This document shows, in pieces, positions 18,783 through 27,143 of a stretch of DNA of 64,000 bases. The notes under the pieces are model-generated. The model did not search any database and was not told the DNA's origin. It saw only the letters and a program-made list of their open reading frames with translations. Origin of the DNA: Micromonospora sp. U21 (GTDB lineage: Bacteria; Actinomycetota; Actinomycetes; Mycobacteriales; Micromonosporaceae); the NCBI RefSeq assembly GCF_018070045.1, contig NZ_JAGPYK010000005.1, positions 186,001 to 250,000 on the forward strand, read 5' to 3'. A program made the position numbers and the translations under genes. How positions within the stretch are numbered: position 1 is the first letter of the stretch; each line of letters begins with the position of its first letter.

Positions 18783-19972
18783 CGGCCGATGGTCGCGAGG
18801 TCACCCACGACGGTGTTGGACAGCGCCCGACCATCCTGGCGGACCTGCCGCAGGTACCACTTCTGCACCGGCGAGTGCGTGGTGGTGGAGAACTGCCAGG
18901 TGCCGCGCGGGCTGGCGATCTGGCCGAGCTGACCGATGGCCGTGTTGATGGCCTCCGGAGTCGGGTCGCTCCCGGCGGCCCCGATGGCCCGGTCCAGTAC
19001 CGCCGCCGCATCATAGGAGGCCAGCGCGTACGTCGTGGGGGAGCCGTCGTGCTTCGCCTTCCACGCCGCGACGAAGGCGCGGTTCTCGGCGTTGTCGAGG
19101 TCGGGCGAGTAGTTGAGCACCGAGTAGATGTCCCGGGCCGCCTCGCCCTGCGCGTTGAGCACGCCGCCCTCGGTGAGGAACCCTGCCGCGTACAGCGGGA
19201 CGTCCTTGATCTCGGACTGCGCGTACTGCTTGACGAAGTCGACGGCGGCGCTACCGGCGTAGAAGGTGTAGACGGCCGCCGCACCCGAGGCCTTGATCCG
19301 GGCGAAGTACGGGGTGAAGTTGGTCGTGGCCGGGAACGGGGTGAACGTGGTCTTGCCATCGGGGTTGGCGAGCTTCCCGCCGGCCTGGGCGAACGCGTCG
19401 GTGAAGCCACGCAGCTCGTCCCACCCGCCCTGGTAGTCCGGGCCGATCGCGTACACCGAGCCCTTCACGTTGTCCCGGACGTGCTGCGCGATCGCCGCCC
19501 CGGGCTCGTCGGAGAGGTACGAGGTGTGCCAGACCCGGGAGACCTCCTTGAGCTCCGGTCGGCCGTTGGAGCCGACGAGCGGCACCTTGGTCTCGTTGAG
19601 CAGGGGGTAGACCCCGGCGACCGAGCCGCCACCGACGATGCCGGTGAGCGCGACCACGCGGTCCTGCTTGAGCAGTTTGGTCGCCGCCGGCACCGCGGTC
19701 GCGGCGCCGTTGCCCTCGTCGGCGACGACGAGGTCGACCTGTCGGCCGCCGAGTTTGCCGTCGTGGGTGGCCAGGTAGAGCTCGAAGCCGTCGCGGATCT
19801 CCTTACCGACGGCCTGGTACGTCCCGGACAGCGACGCGAGCAGGCCGATCTTTATCGATCCGCTGGCACTCGTGCCCGGCCCGTCGTCGCCGCACGCTGT
19901 GCCGACGGTCAGCACGAGCGCGAGCAACGAGGCGGTGACGGCACGGCTGCGCCGAGGGGTGGTGAGAGGCAT
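18779..19972 (-). CDS. livK: Branched-chain amino acid/amide-type substrate-binding lipoprotein (LivK-like)
   Basis: A 397-residue type I periplasmic-binding protein. The signal peptide ends in a lipobox-like VGTAC, so the mature protein should be lipid-anchored. The mature chain opens with SIKIGLLASLSGTYQAVGKE, the standard start of the LivK/amide-binding family. ATG 19972 is preceded by GGAG at six-base spacing. It follows the roadblock gene by 51 bp on the same strand, which links the transporter to the upstream sensor kinase. The ligand could be an amino acid, short amide or urea. Confidence 0.9.
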   Translation of the reverse strand: MPLTTPRRSRAVTASLLALVLTVGTACGDDGPGTSASGSIKIGLLASLSGTYQAVGKEIRDGFELYLATHDGKLGGRQVDLVVADEGNGAATAVPAATKLLKQDRVVALTGIVGGGSVAGVYPLLNETKVPLVGSNGRPELKEVSRVWHTSYLSDEPGAAIAQHVRDNVKGSVYAIGPDYQGGWDELRGFTDAFAQAGGKLANPDGKTTFTPFPATTNFTPYFARIKASGAAAVYTFYAGSAAVDFVKQYAQSEIKDVPLYAAGFLTEGGVLNAQGEAARDIYSVLNYSPDLDNAENRAFVAAWKAKHDGSPTTYALASYDAAAVLDRAIGAAGSDPTPEAINTAIGQLGQIASPRGTWQFSTTTHSPVQKWYLRQVRQDGRALSNTVVGDLATIGR

Positions 19973-20023
19973 GTCTTTCTCCAGGGGAAGGGAGGGGTCT
20001 CCGGCGTGGGGGCGCCGGGATTG

Positions 20024-20428
20024 TCAGCGGCTGCGGGCGAGCGCAGCCCGGGCCGCGGGGGTCAGCGCGTCCCCGATCCGGTTGGCCAGCTCGGTCATCT
20101 CGTAGGACACCTTGCCCACGTCACACTCCGGTGCCGCGAGCACCAGCAGCGAGGCGCCGTCGTTGAAGGCCATCGAGAACATGAACCCGCCTTCGAGCTG
20201 TGTGACGTTGGAGATCACCGCGCCGGCGTCGAAGAAGGCCGCCGCGCCCCGCAGCAGGCTGACCAGCCCGCTGCCCGTCGCGGCCAGTTGGTCGGCGCGA
20301 TCCGGCGGCAGGTCGCGGGTGGCGGCCACCATCAGACCATCGCTGGAGATGGCGATCGCATGGCTGACCTCGGTCGCGCGAGCGGCGAAGTTGTCCAGCA
20401 GCCAGCCGAGATCCTGTTGGTCGCTCAC
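20024..20428 (-). CDS. Roadblock/LC7 domain protein (conservon CvnB-like)
   Basis: A 134-residue single-domain roadblock/LC7 protein. Typical blocks are LDNFAARATEVSHAIAISSDGLMVA at the start and GGFMFSMAFNDGASLLVLAAP in the middle. In actinobacterial conservons this protein (CvnB) works with a CvnA sensor kinase and usually CvnC (DUF742) and the CvnD GTPase. Here only CvnA and CvnB are present and a Liv transporter follows. GTG 20428 is preceded by AGGAGA. The gene begins 16 bp after the kinase gene. Confidence 0.85.
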   Translation of the reverse strand: MSDQQDLGWLLDNFAARATEVSHAIAISSDGLMVAATRDLPPDRADQLAATGSGLVSLLRGAAAFFDAGAVISNVTQLEGGFMFSMAFNDGASLLVLAAPECDVGKVSYEMTELANRIGDALTPAARAALARSR

Positions 20429-20444
20429 GTGCTCTCCTGTCGCG

Positions 20445-22907
20445 TCATTTGTTGCCGAGGTTGATCGGGGTACGTCGTCGGGTCGCCACTCCGCGCGCGT
20501 ACGCGGCCATCGCCGTCGCCACCTGGGCCGGATCGCGGTACTCGGACCGCTGCTGCTGGGGCACGGTGACGCCACCGGGCACGAGATGCCGTTGCGGCTG
20601 CCGTTTGGGCAGGCCGGATGTTGTGGTCGTGGCGACCTCGGGGGTGGTCGCCTGGGCGGCGGTGCGCCAGGCGTCGTCGGCCGGACTGGACCACTCCCGG
20701 CCGTCCTGACCGTCGACGACATCGGTGTGGAACCAGTGGTTGACCTGTTCGAAGATGAGCAGCTCCTCGGTCGACGCCTCACCCCGGTCCGTCGGCGTGG
20801 GGGCGGGTCGGAACACCGGCGCCGCCGGCAGGGTCCGCTCGACCGGGGCGCGCCCTGCGGTGGGCTGCGGGCGCGGCTGGTACGGCGGTGGAGGGTTGGT
20901 CGTACGGGCCGCCCGGCGTGACAGCCGCCCGGGTGCGAGCAGGTACTCCTCCGGTGGCAGAGACCGGATCATCGCCGCGGGCAGTGTCGCCTCGGCGAGG
21001 GTGCCGCGTCGGGGGCCGCGTCGCAGTTGGACGCTCGCCCCCAACCGGGCCGCGAGCTGGCCCACGACGACCAGCCCCATCGCGCGTACGGCGGCGACAT
21101 CGATGGCCGGCGGGCGGGCCAGCAGTTCGTTGAGCTGCTGCAGCCGCTGCGGGGACAACCCCACGCCCCCGTCGCTGATCTGGACGATGACCCGGTCACC
21201 CAGGCTCCGGCCGGTCACCCATGCCTCGCTCCCCGGCGGCGAGTACGTCGTCGCGTTGTCCATGAGTTCGGCGAGCAGGTGCACGACCTCGTCGACGGAC
21301 TTGGCCGCGACGGCGACGTCCCCGTCGATCATGCCGAGCCGGATCCGCGCGTAGTGCTCGATCTGCGACAGTGCCGCCTGGAGCACCTGTTGCAGCGGCA
21401 CGTCGTGCTGGCGTACCCGACCCACGCCGACGCCGCCGAGCACCAGCAGGCTGGCGTTGATCCGTCCCATCCGGGTCGCCAGGTTGTCCAGGGTGTAGAG
21501 CTGGTGGAGCCGGTCGGGATCGGTCTCGTCCCGCTCGACCAGATCGACCTGGGCCAGGACGGCGTCGACCAGCCGCTGCTCACGGCGGCTCAGGTGGATG
21601 AAGATGTCGGCGGTGTTGGCGCGCATGACGGCCTGTTCGGCGGCGGTCCGCACGGCGGCCCGGTGCACCGCGCTGAACGCCTGGCCCAGCTCGCCGATCT
21701 CGTCGTCACTGGATGGTTCGAGGGCGGCGCTGGACTGCTGGCGGGCCAGCTCGTGGGGGTCGACGGCGGCGCTTCCCGGCTGTTGGAGTCGGGCCACCAC
21801 GGCGGGCAGCTGTTCGAACGCGACGGCGTTGGCCGCGTCGCGCAGGCGACGCAACCGCCGGGTGATCTGCCGGGCCACGGCCCAGGTCACCAGCGCGGTC
21901 AGCAGCAGTGCCAGGAGGACGCTGACCGCCTCGGCCACGGCCCGGCGGCGCTGGTCGGCGTGCGCGGCCCGGACGTCGTCGAGCACCGCGTCGTCGACCC
22001 GGCCCCGCAGCTCGGAGAGGCGGGCGGCACGGTCCTGCGTCGTGGACACCCAGGAGTTGGTCGCCAGTTGCAGTCGCGTCCCCGGCTGGGCTCGGGACAC
22101 CTCGTCCTGCATCCGTTGCAGTACGAGCGCCTCCTTGCCGGTACCGACCTGGTCCCACCAGAGGCTCCAGTCGGGTGGGGCCAGGGCGAGGAACGACAGG
22201 CTCGATTCGGTGTAACTGGTACGGGCGGCGGTGATGTCCTGCTGCATGGCGGGGGTCAGCTCGCCGGCCGCGACCGCGCGGAGCACGGCGACCTGCTGCT
22301 GGCCGATCGCCTCCGCCGTCTTCGACAGCGCCGCCGAGGCCCGGATCCCGTCGGCGAGCTGAGCGTTGACCACCCCGTGCGAGACGTTCTCCCGGAAATT
22401 GATCAGGTCGGCGATCGCGATGCGGTAGCTGAAGGTCATCGCCGAGACCGAGGCGTGCGCCGCCGTGCGCACCTGGGTTCGCAGTGGAGCGAGGCCGTCC
22501 AGGGCCGTGTCGATGCGTCGCAGGAGGGGCCGGTTGGCGTCGGCGTCGGCGGGCACCCGGTCGCGCTGCCGGCGGTAGCGAGCGACGGCATCGTCGGTGG
22601 CGGCCATCTCCGCGCCGAAGGCGTCCTGCTGCTCCGGGGCGGCGTAGGTGAGCAGGTCGGCGGCGGCGATGCGCTCGCGTTGCAGCCGGTAGGCCAGGTC
22701 ACCGGCCTCGGCGCCGAGACGCGCCAGCACCTCCAGATCGCTGGCGCGGGTCGTCTGGCGGGCGCTCTCGGTCAGCGCCAGGCCGGCGAACCCGATCACG
22801 GCGACCAGCGGTGCCGCGACGATGAGGCGCATCCGTCCGGCGATCTTCCAACCGCGTCGCCGGGTCGGGTAGGGTCGGGCCGCGTGGGACCTCGTGCTCG
22901 ACGCCAA
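20445..22907 (-). CDS. Nitrate/nitrite-sensing-type sensor kinase (conservon CvnA-like) with degenerate H-box
   Basis: An 820-residue membrane sensor. Order: short cytoplasmic N-terminus, first membrane helix (about residues 27-45), extracellular NIT-type sensing domain ([16 protein letters not shown] to about residue 315), second helix, HAMP-like segment ([17 protein letters not shown]), dimerisation region, HATPase domain (N-box [13 protein letters not shown]1 ISDGGVGLS), and a Pro-rich tail. In the kinase family the phosphoacceptor block reads LDHLATRMRR; here it reads [10 protein letters not shown], with Asn475 in place of His. The protein may therefore signal without autophosphorylation. 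The start is TTG 22907, supported by GGGAG seven bases upstream. Confidence 0.85.
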   Translation of the reverse strand: MASSTRSHAARPYPTRRRGWKIAGRMRLIVAAPLVAVIGFAGLALTESARQTTRASDLEVLARLGAEAGDLAYRLQRERIAAADLLTYAAPEQQDAFGAEMAATDDAVARYRRQRDRVPADADANRPLLRRIDTALDGLAPLRTQVRTAAHASVSAMTFSYRIAIADLINFRENVSHGVVNAQLADGIRASAALSKTAEAIGQQQVAVLRAVAAGELTPAMQQDITAARTSYTESSLSFLALAPPDWSLWWDQVGTGKEALVLQRMQDEVSRAQPGTRLQLATNSWVSTTQDRAARLSELRGRVDDAVLDDVRAAHADQRRRAVAEAVSVLLALLLTALVTWAVARQITRRLRRLRDAANAVAFEQLPAVVARLQQPGSAAVDPHELARQQSSAALEPSSDDEIGELGQAFSAVHRAAVRTAAEQAVMRANTADIFIHLSRREQRLVDAVLAQVDLVERDETDPDRLHQLYTLDNLATRMGRINASLLVLGGVGVGRVRQHDVPLQQVLQAALSQIEHYARIRLGMIDGDVAVAAKSVDEVVHLLAELMDNATTYSPPGSEAWVTGRSLGDRVIVQISDGGVGLSPQRLQQLNELLARPPAIDVAAVRAMGLVVVGQLAARLGASVQLRRGPRRGTLAEATLPAAMIRSLPPEEYLLAPGRLSRRAARTTNPPPPYQPRPQPTAGRAPVERTLPAAPVFRPAPTPTDRGEASTEELLIFEQVNHWFHTDVVDGQDGREWSSPADDAWRTAAQATTPEVATTTTSGLPKRQPQRHLVPGGVTVPQQQRSEYRDPAQVATAMAAYARGVATRRRTPINLGNK

Positions 22908-23085
22908 GATTGACTCCCACGACTCGTCGATGACGGTCTATACGCACGTTGCCGAATGCAAGTCCCATTCGGCCGGAACGCGCGCCCGGAGACCAGACCT
23001 GACCGTGGTACAAACTGCCCGTACCAGCATCTGTACCCAGAGTCAGCAGGCGGTGACGCGGCGGCGATGACGCGGGTCTGCGAGG

Positions 23086-23565
23086 TCAGCGCTGGTCGTC
23101 GTGGGGGCCGGCCGCCCGACGCCGTGCACCATCGTCCGGGTCCGGCTGGCCGTTGAGCACCTGGCCGATCAGCTCACGCAGCTCGTCGATGGCGTCCACC
23201 ACCGCGCCCGGGTCGCGCGCGTCGCGCCGACCACGCTGGTGTGGCACCGGTGGGTCCGGCCGTACCGGGTCCGGGGAGCGGGGGCCGCGGCGGCCATCGG
23301 CCGCCAACTGCTCGGCCGCGACCTGCGGCCACAGTTCCGCCAGCCGGCCGCCGGTGTCGAGGACGTCGTCACAGCGGACCGCGAACTCGTGGCTACCGAA
23401 CCGGCGACCCGACTCCACCGCCGCGACCGTCTCCCGACTGAACCGCACCAGGTCCGCCAGGGCCCGCTGCGTCAGGCCCCGTCGGACCCGGCAGCTGCGG
23501 AGTTCCCATCGGAACCGCTCAGTGGCGGCGGAGTGAGCAGCGCTCGACGGGGACGTGTGTTCCAT
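23086..23565 (-). CDS. XRE-family helix-turn-helix regulator
   Basis: A 159-residue protein with an N-terminal XRE-type helix-turn-helix: FRWELRSCRVRRGLTQRALADLV then FSRETVAAVESGRR (about residues 16-52). This is followed by the block common in actinobacterial XRE regulators, a 'C D - L D T G G R L A E L W P' segment. A basic, Pro/Arg-rich low-complexity stretch precedes a short C-terminal helix. ATG 23565 is chosen because AAGGTGA lies upstream at suitable spacing; the open frame extends further but lacks family features. It lies between the P450 and the sensor-kinase gene on the same strand. Its targets are unknown. Confidence 0.75.
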   Translation of the reverse strand: MEHTSPSSAAHSAATERFRWELRSCRVRRGLTQRALADLVRFSRETVAAVESGRRFGSHEFAVRCDDVLDTGGRLAELWPQVAAEQLAADGRRGPRSPDPVRPDPPVPHQRGRRDARDPGAVVDAIDELRELIGQVLNGQPDPDDGARRRAAGPHDDQR

Positions 23566-23830
23566 GCGCTCACCTTCATGGCACCAGCGAATCGACAGTG
23601 GGCGTCCGATCGAGATTAGCTGATGGGTCGAACATTCATAGGGGGCAATTCTTAACCCATGATGGTATGGGTGTGAAGACGTTGGCCGACCTGGATCGTC
23701 GAGGAAAGCGCGACCAGGGGTGCGGCGGACCCGCTCCGGAGCGCCCGCGGTGCGCGGTGGGCCCGGCCGCTCCACGCCCGATCCGTCCGCAGGCCAGCCC
23801 CCTTGGCGTGCGGACGGATCGCGGTCACGG

Positions 23831-25123
23831 TCAGGCGGCGTGCACCTCGGCGCTCGCCGCCCTCCGCACCGTCGGGTCGTCGACCGGTGCCCCGATATCG
23901 ATTGTTACGGCCAGTGTGTGGTGTGCGCGAAATGCAACATTGGGCTTGTATGAACGATGCTGCTCGGGTGTCAGCCGTAGGCCGGGAATGGCAGCCGCGA
24001 GTCGGGTGAGGGCGATACCGGCCTCGAGTCGCGCCAATGCCGCACCGATACAGAAATGTGGCCCGTGGCCAAACGACAGGTGATCTCTCCCGTCGGAACG
24101 GTGCGGGTCGAACCGGTCCGGATGGGCGAAGACCGCGGGGTCCCGGTTCGCAGCTCCGATCAACAGCAGGCAGCGTGCCGCCGCCGGTATGGTCACCTCT
24201 TCCAGGGTGACCTCTCGGCGGGTCACCCTGAGCCAGCCGTCGATGGCGGGCGCGAACCGCAGCGTCTCGGCCACGAACGCGGGGGCGGACAGCGGGTCGG
24301 CGGCGATCGCCCGCCACCGCTGCGGACTGGACAGCGCCTGGTCGAGGGCGTGGGCGAGCAGCCCGGCGGTGGTCTCGTGGCCGGCGACCAGAAGGTTGAA
24401 GGCGAGGCTCGCCACCTCGGTCACCGTCAGCACGGCGTCATCGTCGTCGCGGTAGGTCAGTGCCCGACTGATGAAGTCGTCGCCGAGGTGCCCACTGTCG
24501 GTCCGCTGGCGGACCAGCTCCTGGCAGTAGTGCCAGAACTCCAGCAGGTCCTGCGCCAGGCGTACCTGTTCCTCCGGGTCGGGCTGCCCCCAGATGAGGG
24601 CGATCTGGCCGTCCGCCCATTTCCGGATCCGGCCGATGTCGGCGTCGGGCACTCCGAGGATGTCCAGGACGACCAGCAGGGGAAGCTCGGTGGCGAATTC
24701 CGGGACGAGATCGGCCTGCCCGCCCTGGCGGGCGACCAGCCGGGACACCAGTTGGTCGACCCGGCGACGGACGATCGGGCCGTACTCGGCCTTGACCCGG
24801 TCCGGGGTGTTCGCGAAGGTCGCGCGTAGGGCCCGGCGGGTGCGCGGGTGCACGGGCGGATCCGCGGCGGCGGTGGTGGGCGGCGCGTCGATCTGCATGA
24901 TCACATTCATCGCCTCCGGGCAGACCTCGTAGACCGGAGCGAGGGTGAGGGCGTTACCGAACGTCCCGGCGTCGGCGAGAGCGCGCCGGACGTGCTCGTG
25001 CCTGCTGATCAGCCACAGGCCCAGATCCTCGGCGTATCGCACCCCGGCGGGATCGTCGAGAATGCGTCGCCACACGCTGGCCGGATCGGTGAGATAGGCC
25101 CCGGTAAACGGATTCAACCGCAT
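23831..25123 (-). CDS. Cytochrome P450
   Basis: A 430-residue bacterial class I P450 that needs separate ferredoxin and reductase; none is nearby. The I-helix oxygen-activation motif is AGHETT, the K-helix ExxR is ETLR, and the heme loop is FGHGPHFCIG with Cys358 as the thiolate ligand. The length is normal. ATG 25123 has AGGAGG six bases upstream. The substrate cannot be assigned; no biosynthetic cluster surrounds it. An operator-like inverted repeat lies about 140 bp upstream. Confidence 0.92.
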   Translation of the reverse strand: MRLNPFTGAYLTDPASVWRRILDDPAGVRYAEDLGLWLISRHEHVRRALADAGTFGNALTLAPVYEVCPEAMNVIMQIDAPPTTAAADPPVHPRTRRALRATFANTPDRVKAEYGPIVRRRVDQLVSRLVARQGGQADLVPEFATELPLLVVLDILGVPDADIGRIRKWADGQIALIWGQPDPEEQVRLAQDLLEFWHYCQELVRQRTDSGHLGDDFISRALTYRDDDDAVLTVTEVASLAFNLLVAGHETTAGLLAHALDQALSSPQRWRAIAADPLSAPAFVAETLRFAPAIDGWLRVTRREVTLEEVTIPAAARCLLLIGAANRDPAVFAHPDRFDPHRSDGRDHLSFGHGPHFCIGAALARLEAGIALTRLAAAIPGLRLTPEQHRSYKPNVAFRAHHTLAVTIDIGAPVDDPTVRRAASAEVHAA

Positions 25124-25261
25124 GTAACGCCTCCTGTTGCGCGCGGCGTGAAATCGGCAGCGCCCCCATTCAGCGAACCGCTTCAGTCGGGCCGATAATG
25201 GCGCGCATCTGCCTCTTACCCTTCACGGTGCGCTGACCAGCTGCACAAGTCAAGATTGGCT

Positions 25262-25282
25262 GACGTCTATTTATAAGACGTC
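25262..25282. promoter_or_regulatory. Operator-like inverted repeat upstream of the P450 gene
   Basis: GACGTCT (25262-25268) and AGACGTC (25276-25282) form a perfect 7-bp inverted repeat around a seven-base AT spacer (ATTTATA), in otherwise GC-rich DNA. The symmetry and size fit a dimeric regulator such as a TetR- or GntR-type protein. No specific regulator can be named. Confidence 0.45.
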
Positions 25283-25791
25283 GTAATTGCGTGGTGCAAC
25301 GAACGGGTCAATCCCGGCCGGATGCAAGTTGCGAAGCGGTCCTTGCCTGAGTCAGCCCAGTTGGGCGGGTCGAATCGGTGTGCCCGGGAGCAGGCGGACC
25401 AGATGGGACAGACCACGACGGACGGTGGGAATAACAGGTCGCCGCATTTCCCTCATGACCGGGGAAACGACACCCGGGACAGCAGGTGACGCGGGATCGG
25501 ATCGCCGGCCCGGATGGTAGGAATGCTCGCGGAGTGCCGAGGTGCGCCCTGCCGGTCCTGGCGATGCTCAACCTGACCGCCGCAAGAGATTCAGAGGTGC
25601 GCCTCGGGGTTGTCTCTGGTCGCGGCTGGGGCAATGCCGGATGTGCCATTGACGCGGCGGGTGACGATTGCCGGGCTGATCGAACCTGTGGCCGAAGGAG
25701 CGTGTTCGGCGGGCGCTGCCGTGGCGATCGTCGTTGATCTGGCTGCTGTGGTTCGTCCGCCCGGTGCGGGTGTTCTACCGGGTCGGCCTGG
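25283..25791. other. Gene-poor intergenic stretch
   Basis: About 500 bases between the P450 upstream region and the DUF4185 gene stop. Several short open frames exist on both strands, but none has a recognisable domain, a convincing ribosome-binding site or consistent third-position GC bias. A plus-strand frame near 25730-25820 reads like a short hydrophobic-then-basic protein C-terminus (LIWLLWFVRPVRVFYRV), so a decayed gene is possible. Confidence 0.5.
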
Positions 25792-26919
25792 TCACACCGA
25801 GCCGACGAACTGGCTGACGTGATAGGCGGTGCTGCGGCCGTCCGGGGTACGGGTCCATTTTGAGACCAGCAGGTGCAGGTCGTTCGCGTCGCGGCTCGAC
25901 CAGGGATGGATGAACCCACCGTAGAGGGCCGGCTCCTGCCAGCTCGTGACCTGGATCTTCTCCGCCGTCCACGCCTGGTCCGGCCCGGGAGCGGTCCGGG
26001 TGACCAGACAGCCGTTCTGGCAGTTCAGGTACGACATCACCCAGGTGCCGTCACCGAGGCGGCGTACGGACGGCTCGCCGAAGCGGCCGGTGAGAATGGG
26101 TGTGCAGGGCCGTCCCCAGCCCCAGTCCGTGCCGTTCCAGCCCCACCCCTCATACGATTCCGGGTAGAAGAGGCGGTCCCACCGGACGCGACGCAGCATC
26201 ATCGGGCCGTTCTGGCGACCTGATCGTACTGAGAAGACGTAGACGTGGTCACCGGCCCGCTGCATGGTCCACATCTGGAACGGGTCCCGGTTGTCCGGGC
26301 TGTTCCACCACTTCAGCGGCGTACGGACGAAGTCGTTGCCGTTGTCGGAGTAGGCCAGCCCCGCGTAGCGCGACTTCCAGTGTGGTCCCGCGGGGCCGGC
26401 GGAGTTCCAGTTCTCGATGCTCATGTACGAGATGAGCTGTCGGCCGGTCTCGGGGAAGCTGATGCCGTCGTTGGGGATGACCGTCACCTCCGGCAGGCCG
26501 TCGATGCCGATGCCGTGATGGCCGTTGTGCATCAGCTCCGGGGCGCGACCGTTGCCCGCGACCCGTGCCGCGCTGTCGAAGACCACTCCGCCCGCCGCGC
26601 CCGGGTGGACGGCGGAGCGCAACATGACCGGTGACCGCCAGTCGTTCGGCAGGGGTGGGCCCTCCGGCCACGGCGTGTCGAAGGTGTCACCGAAGAGGTA
26701 GCCGATCGACCCGTTCTCCAGCACGTAGGGGATGCCCAGATCGGTGCCCGCGACCCGCCACCGGCTGTTGGTGTCGAGGTCCGCGCCGGTCAACCGCTTC
26801 TTCCACGTCGCCGCCCGGGCCGGGCCGGCCGCGGTCAGGGCGGCCCCGGTGGCTCCGAGGGCGCTGGCCGCACCAACCGCGGCGACGCGACCGATGAACG
26901 AGCGGCGACGCATGCCCAT
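25792..26919 (-). CDS. Tat-exported DUF4185 domain protein
   Basis: A 375-residue exported protein. The N-terminus MRRRSFIGRVAAVGAASAL carries a twin-arginine signal (RRSF), with a cleavage site near ARA. The mature part resembles the DUF4185 family, a five-bladed propeller-like fold related to glycoside hydrolases: early NGSIGYLFGDTFD block, SIENWNSAG, and GFIHPW near the end. Its substrate is unknown; a role on extracellular polysaccharide is inferred from the fold and from the neighbouring cell-wall hydrolases. ATG 26919 has GGAGGA seven bases upstream. It is divergent from the first peptidoglycan hydrolase gene. Confidence 0.75.
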   Translation of the reverse strand: MGMRRRSFIGRVAAVGAASALGATGAALTAAGPARAATWKKRLTGADLDTNSRWRVAGTDLGIPYVLENGSIGYLFGDTFDTPWPEGPPLPNDWRSPVMLRSAVHPGAAGGVVFDSAARVAGNGRAPELMHNGHHGIGIDGLPEVTVIPNDGISFPETGRQLISYMSIENWNSAGPAGPHWKSRYAGLAYSDNGNDFVRTPLKWWNSPDNRDPFQMWTMQRAGDHVYVFSVRSGRQNGPMMLRRVRWDRLFYPESYEGWGWNGTDWGWGRPCTPILTGRFGEPSVRRLGDGTWVMSYLNCQNGCLVTRTAPGPDQAWTAEKIQVTSWQEPALYGGFIHPWSSRDANDLHLLVSKWTRTPDGRSTAYHVSQFVGSV

Positions 26920-26945
26920 GGTCGTTCCTCCCGGCCAGGCGGCTG

Positions 26946-27085
26946 GACATCGATTGCTGGCGAGTTAACCTGCGACGATCGTCGATGTCAATACCTGCCC
27001 GCTCCTGCCCGCACCGTGAAGGAAATCTTCGCCGAGCATTGACATCTGTCATCGCGTTGGTGGCAAACTCGGCAATCGACATCGA
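26946..27085. promoter_or_regulatory. Repeated GACATCGA motif and a 12-bp palindrome in a divergent promoter region
   Basis: Between the DUF4185 gene and the first peptidoglycan hydrolase the octamer GACATCGA occurs at 26946-26953 and 27078-27085 and, inverted (TCGATGTC), at 26982-26989. A perfect palindrome CGACGATCGTCG lies at 26973-26984. The arrangement suggests a shared operator region for both genes; the binding protein is unknown. Confidence 0.35.
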
Positions 27086-27143
27086 CGCCTGAGACAGGTA
27101 CGCGAAGCCACCAAGCTGACCCCCCGACCTCGCGAGGAGCACC

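Noticed and set aside
17890..19410. Long N-terminal extension of the LivM-like frame (849-residue open frame)
   Set aside because: The extension is out of frame with LivH and LivK, which fill the same strand; ATG 17889 with a 4-bp overlap is the natural start.
25308..25919. 203-residue minus-strand open frame in the gap beyond the DUF4185 gene
   Set aside because: It overlaps the end of the DUF4185 gene, lacks a ribosome-binding site and has no recognisable domain.
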